From contig NZ_CP061368.1 of the NCBI RefSeq assembly GCF_014725735.1, positions 1,813,225 through 1,877,224 of the forward strand: a stretch of 64,000 nt of DNA, written 5' to 3'. The notes below the pieces were generated by a model, which was given only the letters and a program-made list of their open reading frames with translations, searched no databases and had not been told where the DNA came from. A program made the translations under genes and the position numbers. Source of the stretch: Wenzhouxiangella sp. AB-CW3 (GTDB lineage Bacteria; Pseudomonadota; Gammaproteobacteria; Xanthomonadales; Wenzhouxiangellaceae). Position 1 is the stretch's first letter. Each line of letters opens with the position of its first letter. This document shows, in pieces, positions 9,033-16,886 of the stretch.

Positions 9033-10583
9033 ATGTACGAACAATATTTCGGACTCAGCGAGCGCCCGTTCTCGATCACGCCCAACCCGCGCTTCGTCTA
9101 TCTCAGTCAGCGTCATCGCGATGCCCTGGCGCACCTGCTCTATGGCGTGGGGCAGGGCGGTAGCGGCGGTTTCGTGCAGCTGACCGGTGAGGTGGGGACC
9201 GGCAAGACCACGTTGTGCCGCGTGGTGCTGGAGCAGATTCCGGACAACACCCAGATTGCGCTGATTCTCAATCCCATGCTCAGCCCCGCCGAACTGTTGC
9301 GGGCCATCTGCGGCGAGCTGGAGATTGACCTGGCAGACAGTGATGGCAGCCTGCAGAGCATTCAGGACCATCTCAACCGTTTCCTGCTCGACAGGCACGC
9401 AGCCGGACAGAAAGTGGTCCTCATCATCGATGAGGCGCAGAACATGAACCGGGAAGCGCTGGAGCAGATCCGCCTGCTCACCAACCTGGAAACCGCCACT
9501 GACAAGTTGCTGCAGATCATCCTGATCGGACAGCCGGAACTGCGTGAGCTGCTGGCCCGGGCCGAATTGCGTCAGCTGGCACAGCGCATCACCGCCCGAT
9601 TCCATCTGGATCCGCTCAATCGCGACGAGACCGAACACTATATTCGCTATCGCCTTGAAGTCGCCGGTGCCGAACACTGCCCGTTTACCGATAAGGCACT
9701 GCGTGCCATTTTCGAGGCTTCGGAGGGCATACCGCGCCTGGTCAACATCATCGCCGACCGTTCCCTGATGGCCGGCTACGCCCGGGAGCAGGAGCGAGTG
9801 GGTGCCGGCCTGGTCTGGGCTGCCGCCCGCGAGGTGGCCGGCGAGGAGCCCGAGCCATCGGGTGGGTGGCTGCGCGGCACCGTGGCGGCACTGTCAGTCG
9901 GCCTGATTCTGGCCGCGGGTGGTGCGCTGGGCTGGGCCATCATGCATGAGCGCGAACCCGATGCCGGGCAGAGCATGGCCGCCTGGCAGAACATGCTTGC
10001 CGGACTGGGGCCGGATTCCGCCTGGGCCGAAATGGCCACCGTCTGGCCACGTGTCAATCGTGCCGAAATCGTGGAAGCCTGCACGGCGCGGGACTCGAAC
10101 CAGGCCGGTTTGGCCTGCCTGACACTGCGTGGTAGCTGGAATTATGTGGTCAGTATTGGCCTGCCCGTCATCCTCAGCCTGGAGCAACCCCATTCGGCCC
10201 GTGTGCTGATGGTGGGTATGGATGGTGACCATGTGGTCCTGCGTTACCACGGGCAGGACTACCGCGTGCCCGTGCGCCAGCTCGACCGGCGCTGGCTGGG
10301 CGATTTCTACGTTGTCTGGCCCGATGACGGCGGCCTGCTGCGCCTGGGAGATTCCGGCAGTGAGGTGGAGCGAATGAAGCGTCTGGCCGAGGAAGTCGGC
10401 GAGCCGGAATGGACGGGTGGAACCGGTGACCAGTATGATGAGGCTTTCCGTCAGTGGGTGGAGGCGTTTCAGCGTCGACATGGTCTGGCCGACGACGGCG
10501 TGATCGGGCCGGCCACGCGCTTGTTCCTCAAAGCGCCTCACGACGACGCACCCGCACTGCAGACAGATTTCAACGGAGGCTGA
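9033..10583 (+). CDS. ExeA/GspA-like AAA ATPase with C-terminal peptidoglycan-binding domain
   Basis: This 516-residue protein starts with MYEQYFGLSERPFSITPNPR, the hallmark of the ExeA/GspA family. The AAA domain has Walker A GEVGTGKTTL and Walker B VVLIIDEAQN. One transmembrane helix (AALSVGLILAAGGALGWAIM) follows at about residue 290. The periplasmic part has a middle domain resembling an inactive C39-type fold and ends in a peptidoglycan-binding domain (WVEAFQRRHGLADDGVIGPA). In Aeromonas, ExeA with ExeB helps place the type II secretion secretin through the cell wall. The next gene, gspB, starts 7 bases downstream, supporting that pairing. The rest of the secretion operon is not in the window. 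Confidence 0.92.
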   Translation: MYEQYFGLSERPFSITPNPRFVYLSQRHRDALAHLLYGVGQGGSGGFVQLTGEVGTGKTTLCRVVLEQIPDNTQIALILNPMLSPAELLRAICGELEIDLADSDGSLQSIQDHLNRFLLDRHAAGQKVVLIIDEAQNMNREALEQIRLLTNLETATDKLLQIILIGQPELRELLARAELRQLAQRITARFHLDPLNRDETEHYIRYRLEVAGAEHCPFTDKALRAIFEASEGIPRLVNIIADRSLMAGYAREQERVGAGLVWAAAREVAGEEPEPSGGWLRGTVAALSVGLILAAGGALGWAIMHEREPDAGQSMAAWQNMLAGLGPDSAWAEMATVWPRVNRAEIVEACTARDSNQAGLACLTLRGSWNYVVSIGLPVILSLEQPHSARVLMVGMDGDHVVLRYHGQDYRVPVRQLDRRWLGDFYVVWPDDGGLLRLGDSGSEVERMKRLAEEVGEPEWTGGTGDQYDEAFRQWVEAFQRRHGLADDGVIGPATRLFLKAPHDDAPALQTDFNGG

Positions 10584-10590
10584 AACCGGC

Positions 10591-11496
10591 GTGTCCTTCA
10601 TTCTCGATGCCCTGAGAAAGTCCGAAGCGCGTCGTCGTGCCGGCGAGGTGCCCGATCTGCACTCGTCGCAGGATGACGGACGCTACTCCCGTCGTCGATG
10701 GCGGCGCCCTTTTCGCCATCTGTTGTGGGTGGTGCCGTTGTTCCTGGTGATCGGCGGTGTTGGCGCCTACCTGACCCAGCCGGGCTGGCTGCCGCTCGTG
10801 CCGCAGCAGGAGCCGGCCGCGCCGGTGGCCGATGTTGCCGACGAGGAGCTGGCTGATCCCGAGCAAGCGCTGGCTGATGCCCGGTCGGCTGATGCGATCG
10901 ACACCCTCGACGAGGCGCCTGAGGAGGCCGCCGAACCCGAGACGGCCGATGTGACCGAGGATCGCCGGCGGCGCTCGCCACCCCGGGCATCTGAACGCGA
11001 CGTCAGTCGTCCGGCCGTGCAGCGGGAGCGTATCGTCACCGATCATGACGACGCCATGGCCGAGATCGAGCGCCAGGCGCGCGAGGTTGAACAGCGCGCC
11101 CGGGACGAGGCCACGGAAGAAACCACAGAAGAAACCAGGCCGGAAGATCTCACTCCCGCAACCGACGAGCCCGAGCAGGAGATCGCCGAGGCCGATCCCG
11201 ACGTCGACGAAGCGGCGGTTGAGGCGTTGACCGAGACCACCGACGGAGAATGGCGGCCGTCTGCCGCCGAGTATGTCAGGGCCTGGGAGTTGCCGCTGTC
11301 CGTGCGGCGAGAGCTTCCCGATCTCAACCTGAGCATTCATGTCTTTTCGCCGGAAGAGGGAAGCCGGTTCGTGCTGATCAACGGAGAACGCTACGTGCCC
11401 GGCGACCGCCTGGCAGATGGTGCGCGCTTGGTCGATATTCGGCGTGAAGGGGCCATCGTCGATTTTCGCGAGCACCGATTCCTGCTTGAACCGTGA
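10591..11496 (+). CDS. gspB: General secretion pathway protein B (ExeB/GspB-like)
   Basis: This 301-residue protein starts at a GTG with the family signature MSFILDALRKSEARRRAGEV. A single transmembrane helix (LLWVVPLFLVIGGVGAYL) is followed by a long, strongly acidic periplasmic linker rich in Glu, Ala and Asp, roughly residues 75-215. The conserved C-terminal GspB domain follows, with LPLSVRRELPDLNLSIHVFS and NGERYVPGDRLADGARLVDI. GspB works with ExeA/GspA in assembling the type II secretion secretin. It lies 7 bases after the ExeA-like gene, and its stop overlaps the GTG of the rhomboid gene (GTGA), indicating one coupled operon. Confidence 0.92.
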   Translation: MSFILDALRKSEARRRAGEVPDLHSSQDDGRYSRRRWRRPFRHLLWVVPLFLVIGGVGAYLTQPGWLPLVPQQEPAAPVADVADEELADPEQALADARSADAIDTLDEAPEEAAEPETADVTEDRRRRSPPRASERDVSRPAVQRERIVTDHDDAMAEIERQAREVEQRARDEATEETTEETRPEDLTPATDEPEQEIAEADPDVDEAAVEALTETTDGEWRPSAAEYVRAWELPLSVRRELPDLNLSIHVFSPEEGSRFVLINGERYVPGDRLADGARLVDIRREGAIVDFREHRFLLEP

Positions 11497-12197
11497 TTGT
11501 CCAGCGTCTGTCGCCGACGCGCCGGCAAGCGGCGACCTGGCCCCTGACCCTGCTGGGGCTGGGCATTACCTGCCTGTCGATGAAGGTCGCCTATTCGCTG
11601 CTTGAACCGCCCCTGGCCGAGGCCTGGCTGCACTTCTGGGGGTTCGTGCCCGCCGAAGTGATGTCCGTGCTGGCCGGTCCGGTGCGAGGCTGGCTGGACC
11701 AGCATCTGCTCGGGCTGGTCACGGCCCTGTTCATTCATGCCGAATGGCTGCACCTGGCCGGCAACCTGGCCTATCTTTGGGTCTTCGGATTTCCGGTCGA
11801 GCGGGCCCTGGGTCACTGGCGTTTCTTCATGCTCTTCCTGGCACTGGGCCTGCTGGCCAACCTGGCGGTGGCCTGGCAGATGGGTAGTGCCAGCACGCCG
11901 GTTATAGGCGCCAGCGGGGGTGTTTCCGCCATCATCGGCATTTACCTGGGCCTGTTCCCGCAGCGTCGGATGGGGCTGTGGATACCGCTGGGGCTTTTCC
12001 TGCAATTCGCCCGGGTCCCGGCTCTGCTGGTTATCGGCTCCTGGTTCGTCCTGCAGTTGCTCTACAGCCTGTTCGGCCCCATGTCCGGAGCGGTGGCCTG
12101 GTGGGCCCATATCGCCGGATTTATGGGCGGACTGGTCGCGGCGCTGAGCATGCGGCTGTTCGCCGGCCGGATCGATCAAACTTTCTACGACGACTGA
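11493..12197 (+). CDS. Rhomboid-family intramembrane serine protease
   Basis: This 234-residue multi-pass protein has the rhomboid dyad. The serine lies in GASGGVSAIIG and the histidine in WWAHIAGFMGGL. The loop FIHAEWLHLAGNLAYLWVFG carries the conserved His and Asn of the oxyanion region. About six or seven hydrophobic helices are visible. Rhomboids cleave transmembrane segments of other membrane proteins; the substrate is unknown. The GTG start overlaps the stop of gspB, so its production is tied to that of the secretion protein. A link to processing of type II secreted proteins, as for rhombosortases, is possible, but the sequence looks like an ordinary rhomboid. Confidence 0.9.
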   Translation: MIVQRLSPTRRQAATWPLTLLGLGITCLSMKVAYSLLEPPLAEAWLHFWGFVPAEVMSVLAGPVRGWLDQHLLGLVTALFIHAEWLHLAGNLAYLWVFGFPVERALGHWRFFMLFLALGLLANLAVAWQMGSASTPVIGASGGVSAIIGIYLGLFPQRRMGLWIPLGLFLQFARVPALLVIGSWFVLQLLYSLFGPMSGAVAWWAHIAGFMGGLVAALSMRLFAGRIDQTFYDD

Positions 12198-12208
12198 AAC
12201 AGGCAAGC

Positions 12209-12523
12209 ATGTACAAGGTATCTTTTCTCAATCAGGGCAAGGTCTACGAGCTGTTCGCCCGCAAGGTCAGCGGCAGCGACCTGTCCTACGGATTCATCGA
12301 GGTTTCGGAGCTGGTCTTCGAGGATGACAGCGGCATGGTCATCGATCCCACGGAAGAACGCCTGCGCGAGGAGTTTGCCGATGTCGAGGTTCTGCATGTG
12401 CCGATGCACTCGGTCATTCGGGTCGAGCAGGTCAAAAAACGGGGCACCTGTGTGATTCGCGACACCCAGACCGGCGAGAAGGTGACGCCGCTTCCGGTTG
12501 ACGGCCCCCGACGCAAGCGCTGA
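12209..12523 (+). CDS. DUF1820 family protein
   Basis: This 104-residue cytoplasmic protein begins MYKVSFLNQGKVYELFARKV and contains GFIEVSELVFED and HSVIRVEQVKKRGTCVIRD, matching the short DUF1820 family of gammaproteobacteria. The function of that family is not known. The protein looks like a compact beta-rich fold with a basic C-terminus (DGPRRKR). The start is the ATG at 12209, 11 bases after the rhomboid stop. The frame is open further upstream but overlaps the rhomboid gene there and shows no family similarity. Confidence 0.85.
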   Translation: MYKVSFLNQGKVYELFARKVSGSDLSYGFIEVSELVFEDDSGMVIDPTEERLREEFADVEVLHVPMHSVIRVEQVKKRGTCVIRDTQTGEKVTPLPVDGPRRKR

Positions 12524-12598
12524 GCGGTGCGCGCCGGAGTCTGGTCGCGCTGCGGGGGCTGTGCTAAGGTTCCCGGCTGTTGCAAAAGGGAATCAACC

Positions 12599-13198
12599 AT
12601 GCACTACAGAATTCGGCATTTGCTGTTGGGCCTGAGCACGCTGGTCCTGACCTCCCTGGCCATGGCCGGTCCCGATCACGACAATCCGGGCGAGCGTTTC
12701 TGGGAAGCGCTGACCGAGTTGTGCGGCAAGGCGTTTTCCGGCGAGATGACCGGTTTTGCCAGACCCTCGGATGATGGCTGGCTGGGTCGCGAAGTGATCA
12801 TGCACGTGCGTGAATGCAGTGAGGAAGAGATCCGCATTCCGCTGCACGTGGGCGAGAACCGGTCACGCACCTGGATCGTCAGCCGTACCGACGACGGCTT
12901 TCGCCTCAAGCACGATCATCGCTACGACGACGGCTCGGAAGAGTCGGTCACCTGGTACGGCGGGCAGACCACCGATCCCGGGCGCAGTTGGCGCCAGACC
13001 TTTCTGGTTGACGATTACTCCCGGGCCCTGTTTCTGGCCAACGGACTGGAAGCCTCGATCGACAACCTGTGGTCGATGGAGGTTCGGCCGGGCGAGCAGT
13101 TTGCCTACGAGCTGGTGCGCCCCGGTCGGGTGTTCCGCGCCGAGTTCGATCTGACCCGTTCAGTCGAGCCGCCGCCGGCACCGTGGGGCCACGAATAG
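12599..13198 (+). CDS. Secreted hypothetical protein
   Basis: This 199-residue protein has a signal peptide (HLLLGLSTLVLTSLAMA followed by GPDHDN). The mature part contains GERFWEALTELCGKAFSGEM and ends with a block containing GEQFAYELVRPGRVFRAEFD. Two cysteines in the mature N-terminal part may form a disulfide. I do not recognise a specific family; the strand-rich composition suggests a small periplasmic beta protein. The ATG at 12599 was chosen because the signal peptide begins there. It is probably the last gene of the ExeA-gspB-rhomboid run, 75 bases after the DUF1820 gene. Confidence 0.7.
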   Translation: MHYRIRHLLLGLSTLVLTSLAMAGPDHDNPGERFWEALTELCGKAFSGEMTGFARPSDDGWLGREVIMHVRECSEEEIRIPLHVGENRSRTWIVSRTDDGFRLKHDHRYDDGSEESVTWYGGQTTDPGRSWRQTFLVDDYSRALFLANGLEASIDNLWSMEVRPGEQFAYELVRPGRVFRAEFDLTRSVEPPPAPWGHE

Positions 13199-13264
13199 GC
13201 GGTCAGCAGTCGACAGAAACGACTCAAATAGCAAGTACAAAACCATTCGGGGAATCTACAAGTC

Positions 13265-14860
13265 ATGAGTCAGAACACCAACGAGGGGCAGGGCGCCTCA
13301 CCCAATCCAGACCTGCACAAGGTTTTGCCGGGCGAGCGGACCCGGCTCGAGCGGATCCTCGGCGGCATCGAAGTGGCTGGAAACAAGCTGCCTGACCCGG
13401 CCGTTCTGTTTTTCCTTCTGCTGATTTTTACCTGGGTGCTGTCCTGGCTGCTGTCCGGCATCAATTTCGGTATCGAACATCCAATGACTGGAGATCCGAT
13501 CCGGGTCATCAACCAGCTCGCCGGCGACGAAATGGCCAGTTTCCTGGCCAATATGGTTTCGACATTCGTCAATTTTGCACCATTGGGCGTGGTGTTGGTG
13601 GCCATGCTCGGAGTGGGCGTGGCCGAACACAGTGGTTTCATCAACGCCGGCCTGCGGGCGACGCTCAACGTCACCTCCGCGAAGCTGCTCACCCCGATCC
13701 TGATTTTGGTCGCGGTCATGAGCTCCACCGCCGTCGATGCCGGGTACGTGGTGGTCATTCCGCTTGGCGCGGTCATGTTCTATGCTGCCGGGCGCCATCC
13801 ACTGGCAGGCATTGCCGCCGCCTTCGCCGGCGTTTCCGGAGGATTCTCGGCCAACTTCATTCCCTCGGCGCTCGATCCCATGCTCGCCGGGATCACCCAG
13901 GAAGCGGCCCGGGTCATCGATTCGGACGTGGTGGTCAATCCGCTGGCCAACTGGGGCTTCATGGCCTCATCCTGCCTGCTGGTCGTCGTACTGGGCTGGT
14001 GGCTGACCGACCGGGTCATCGAGCCGCGCCTGATCAAGGACACGCCGGTCGACGGCGACATGTCCGATCAGCCGGAAATGAAGGCGCTGGAGCCTCACGA
14101 GCGGCGTGGCCTGACCTGGGCGTCAATCTCGATTGTCATCGGATTGCTTATCCTGGTGGCAGTTGCATTGCCGGAGGGATCGCCCTTGCGCGATGGCGAA
14201 GGCAATCTGGGCTCCTTTGATGCGCCCCTTATGGCCTCGATCGTGCCGCTGATCTTCCTACTGTTCGTCATTCCCGGCATTGTCTACGGCTATGTGGCAC
14301 AGACCATCAAGAGTCACCGCGACATCGTCGAGGGCATGTCCAAGGCGATGTCGTCACTGGGCTACTACGTGGTCATGGCATTTTTTGCCGCCCAGTTCAT
14401 CGCCGCGTTCGGCAACTCCAATATCGGACTGCTGCTGGCCATGTCGGGAGCCAGTGTGCTTGAAGCCTTGAACATGCCGGCGCAGATGACAGTCATCGGC
14501 ATCATGCTCCTGACCGTGGGCGTGAACATCTTCGTCGGCTCGGCATCGGCCAAGTGGCTGCTGATCGCACCCATTTTCGTGCCCATGCTCATGCAGCTCG
14601 GTATCTCGCCGGAGCTGACCCAGGCGGCCTATCGCATTGGTGACTCAGCATCGAACATCATCACGCCGCTGCTGCCGTACTTCCCGCTGATCGTGGTGTT
14701 CTGCAAACGCTACTACACCGAATCGGGAATTGGCACGCTGATCTCGCTGATGCTGCCGTACTCGGTCGTGCTTTTCCTGGGCTGGGCGGCCTTCCTGCTG
14801 CTCTACTGGTTCATCGGGCTGCCGCTGGGTCTGCAGGCTCCCTACACCTATCCCGGCTGA
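13265..14860 (+). CDS. AbgT family transporter
   Basis: This 531-residue multi-pass protein belongs to the AbgT family. The cytoplasmic N-terminus contains LERILGGIEVAGNKLPDPAV, and family segments include HPLAGIAAAFAGVSGGFSAN with FIPSALDPMLAGIT, AAFGNSNIGLLLAMSGASVL, SASAKWLLIAPIFVPMLMQL and GDSASNIITPLLPYFPLIV. AbgT proteins carry p-aminobenzoyl-glutamate into the cell in E. coli, and several homologues act as sulfonamide efflux pumps. The substrate here is unknown. It stands alone, with a hairpin separating it from the convergent yibQ gene. Confidence 0.93.
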   Translation: MSQNTNEGQGASPNPDLHKVLPGERTRLERILGGIEVAGNKLPDPAVLFFLLLIFTWVLSWLLSGINFGIEHPMTGDPIRVINQLAGDEMASFLANMVSTFVNFAPLGVVLVAMLGVGVAEHSGFINAGLRATLNVTSAKLLTPILILVAVMSSTAVDAGYVVVIPLGAVMFYAAGRHPLAGIAAAFAGVSGGFSANFIPSALDPMLAGITQEAARVIDSDVVVNPLANWGFMASSCLLVVVLGWWLTDRVIEPRLIKDTPVDGDMSDQPEMKALEPHERRGLTWASISIVIGLLILVAVALPEGSPLRDGEGNLGSFDAPLMASIVPLIFLLFVIPGIVYGYVAQTIKSHRDIVEGMSKAMSSLGYYVVMAFFAAQFIAAFGNSNIGLLLAMSGASVLEALNMPAQMTVIGIMLLTVGVNIFVGSASAKWLLIAPIFVPMLMQLGISPELTQAAYRIGDSASNIITPLLPYFPLIVVFCKRYYTESGIGTLISLMLPYSVVLFLGWAAFLLLYWFIGLPLGLQAPYTYPG

Positions 14861-14874
14861 CCGGTAGGGTCTGC

Positions 14875-14904
14875 CGCCCCCTGAGCGCCTTGCCTCAGGG
14901 GGCG
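14875..14904. terminator. Bidirectional hairpin between the AbgT gene and yibQ
   Basis: An 11-bp perfect stem (CGCCCCCTGAG and its complement) encloses an eight-base loop. It follows the AbgT stop by 14 bases and includes the TGA stop of the convergent yibQ gene. It is positioned to end both transcripts, although no T run follows. Confidence 0.6.
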
Positions 14905-15716
14905 CGATCGGCCGGCGGCACTGGCAGGCCGTTAGGCGAAGGCTCCATCAGGTGGCTGACCGGAACCAGCTCGACGCCTTGTTCGTCGAGCCGGGGAATG
15001 TGGTTTTCGAGAAACTCGACGGTGGTCTGGTGCGGATGCCCGATGGCAATGGCGCTACCGCGCTCGCGGGCCACCGCAATCAGGCTTTTCCAAGCCTTGG
15101 CAATGGCCTCGGGCTGCGGGTCGTGATCGAGAAACACGTGGCGTCGGCCTGATGGCAGTCCGGCCTTCCGGGCCTGTTGTTTCAGCAGCGAGCCCGGCAC
15201 CGTGTAGCTGTCGAGCACGAATAGCCGGGTGCCGTGCAACCTTTCCAGCAAGTCAATGCTGCCGACCAGGCGGTTCACGGCATCGCCGTCGGTGGTGAAA
15301 CGGCTGCCCTGGTGATTGTTCAGGCCGATGGCATGCTCGACGCGTTGCGTGGCCCATTGCAGATGGGCTGCCATGCGCATCGGTGTCCACTGGGGTTCGA
15401 TACAGGTCGCGCGATACTTGCAGTCGTCATGCAGGATGCCCGGCAGGGGCATGTGGATCAGCACCTCGCGTTGTTGCCCGGCGGCGTGGCGTGAAAGCGT
15501 CGGAGCCAGTGGGCCGTCGGGGATAATGGCCACGGCAACTCGCTCGTCCAGCCCAAGAACCCGTCGATCATTGGTCTGGAGGTATCCCAGATCATCGATG
15601 ACCACGGCCACCCGGGCTGGCTGGTCGGCCGTGGCCGGCAGGCAGAAGAGGATCAGTGCGACTGCAAGCACTTGCGCGTCAAGGTGCCGCAGTATCGATG
15701 TAGTCTGGCCGGGCAT
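14895..15716 (-). CDS. yibQ: Divergent polysaccharide deacetylase family protein (YibQ)
   Basis: This 273-residue protein has a signal peptide (VLAVALILFCLPATA) and the divergent polysaccharide deacetylase domain. Family segments include ARVAVVIDDLGYL, VAVAIIPDGPLAPT, REVLIHMPLPG and SAIAIGHPHQTTVEFLEN. The aspartates of VIDDLG and the histidine of LIHMPLPG correspond to the usual metal-site region. The E. coli homologue lies next to envC and gpmI, as here. The enzyme substrate has not been defined, but a periplasmic cell-wall or polysaccharide role fits. It begins 2 bases after the envC stop, so it is co-transcribed. Confidence 0.92.
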   Translation of the reverse strand: MPGQTTSILRHLDAQVLAVALILFCLPATADQPARVAVVIDDLGYLQTNDRRVLGLDERVAVAIIPDGPLAPTLSRHAAGQQREVLIHMPLPGILHDDCKYRATCIEPQWTPMRMAAHLQWATQRVEHAIGLNNHQGSRFTTDGDAVNRLVGSIDLLERLHGTRLFVLDSYTVPGSLLKQQARKAGLPSGRRHVFLDHDPQPEAIAKAWKSLIAVARERGSAIAIGHPHQTTVEFLENHIPRLDEQGVELVPVSHLMEPSPNGLPVPPADRAP

Positions 15717-15718
15717 GC

Positions 15719-16876
15719 TCAGCGCGCCACCCAGTTGACCGGGTCGACCGGCTGGCCGTCCCTGCGCAGTTCGAAGTAGACACCCGGCTGGTCATTGCCG
15801 CCACTGTTGCCCACTGTGGCAATGGTTTCACCCGGGTTGACCCAGTCACCGACGTCTCGCAGCAGGGACTCGCTGTGTGCATACAGGCTCATGAAACCGT
15901 CTCCGTGGTCGATGATCAGCATCAGGCCGTAGCCGCGTAGCCAGTCGGCATAGGCTACCCGCCCGTGGGCGATGGCCTGGATCGGCTCGCCGTGATCGGC
16001 CTGAATCAGCCACCCGCTCCACTGCATGTCGCCGCCCCGGCGGTCGCCAAAACTGCGTACCACGGGGCCGTCCACCGGGGTCGGCAACTCGCCGCGCAGC
16101 TCAGGAAAAGGCGCGACCTCAAAGTCGGGTGGTACATCGGCCAGGGCTGTGGCCAGTTCGTCCAGCAGCCGGCGCAGCTCCTCGGCGTTGGCTTCCAGGT
16201 CGGCCACGCGCTCACGATCGTCGCGAATCCTTTCTTCCAGCCGTGCCAGAGCCTGTTCACGTTCGGCGCGGGCCACTTCCAGTTCGGTCAGTTCAGCTTC
16301 CCGCCCGGCCAGCAGATCGGCCTGGCGGGATTCCTCATCGGCCAGGGCCAGGCGCGAGACCTGCAGTGATGCCATCGTGCGGTTGAGCTGCTCGATGGCA
16401 TCAAGGCGCGCCCGGGCCAGGTAGCCGTAGTAGGCCATTTGTCGGGACAGTCGCCGGGGATCATCCTGGTTGAGCAGCATCTTCAGGCGGGAGTCGCCGC
16501 CATGGCGGTAGGCAACGGCCAGTTGCCGGGCCAGCGCATGGCCGTGTTCCGCGGCATCTTTCTCCAGTTCGTCGATCTGTGCTTCCAGCGACGAGATATT
16601 GTCGCGGGTCTGTTCCAGTGCGGAGGCCGTCTCACGCACCTCGCGCTGGGCAGTGGAAACCCGGCGCTCGGCATTGGCCAGTGCTTCGAGGCGCCGGTCG
16701 CGCTCGCCCAGGTTGCGATCGATGCGCTGCTGGATACCCGAAATCTCCTCGCGCAGGGCTTCCAGGCGCGCCTCGATCTCTTCGGGCGTTTCGGCCGTGG
16801 CGGTCAGGGCCATCCCCAGAAAGAACAGTCCGAGACCGAGCACCCCGCAGGAGTGACTCAACGAACATCGTTGCAT
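15719..16876 (-). CDS. envC: Murein hydrolase activator EnvC
   Basis: This 385-residue periplasmic protein has a signal peptide, a long coiled coil of roughly 230 residues (for example ETPEEIEARLEALREEISGI) and a C-terminal LytM/M23 domain. That domain contains QADHGEPIQAIAHGRVAYAD, DHGDGFMSLYAHSESL and GVYFELRRDGQPV. The usual HxH metal ligands are not intact (GVYFELR replaces the common HLHFELR form), which fits EnvC as a non-catalytic activator of the division amidases AmiA and AmiB. The ATG at 16876 was chosen over an in-frame TTG at 16915, which would overlap gpmI. Gene order gpmI-envC-yibQ matches E. coli. Confidence 0.93.
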   Translation of the reverse strand: MQRCSLSHSCGVLGLGLFFLGMALTATAETPEEIEARLEALREEISGIQQRIDRNLGERDRRLEALANAERRVSTAQREVRETASALEQTRDNISSLEAQIDELEKDAAEHGHALARQLAVAYRHGGDSRLKMLLNQDDPRRLSRQMAYYGYLARARLDAIEQLNRTMASLQVSRLALADEESRQADLLAGREAELTELEVARAEREQALARLEERIRDDRERVADLEANAEELRRLLDELATALADVPPDFEVAPFPELRGELPTPVDGPVVRSFGDRRGGDMQWSGWLIQADHGEPIQAIAHGRVAYADWLRGYGLMLIIDHGDGFMSLYAHSESLLRDVGDWVNPGETIATVGNSGGNDQPGVYFELRRDGQPVDPVNWVAR

Positions 16877-16886
16877 TCGGGCAGGT

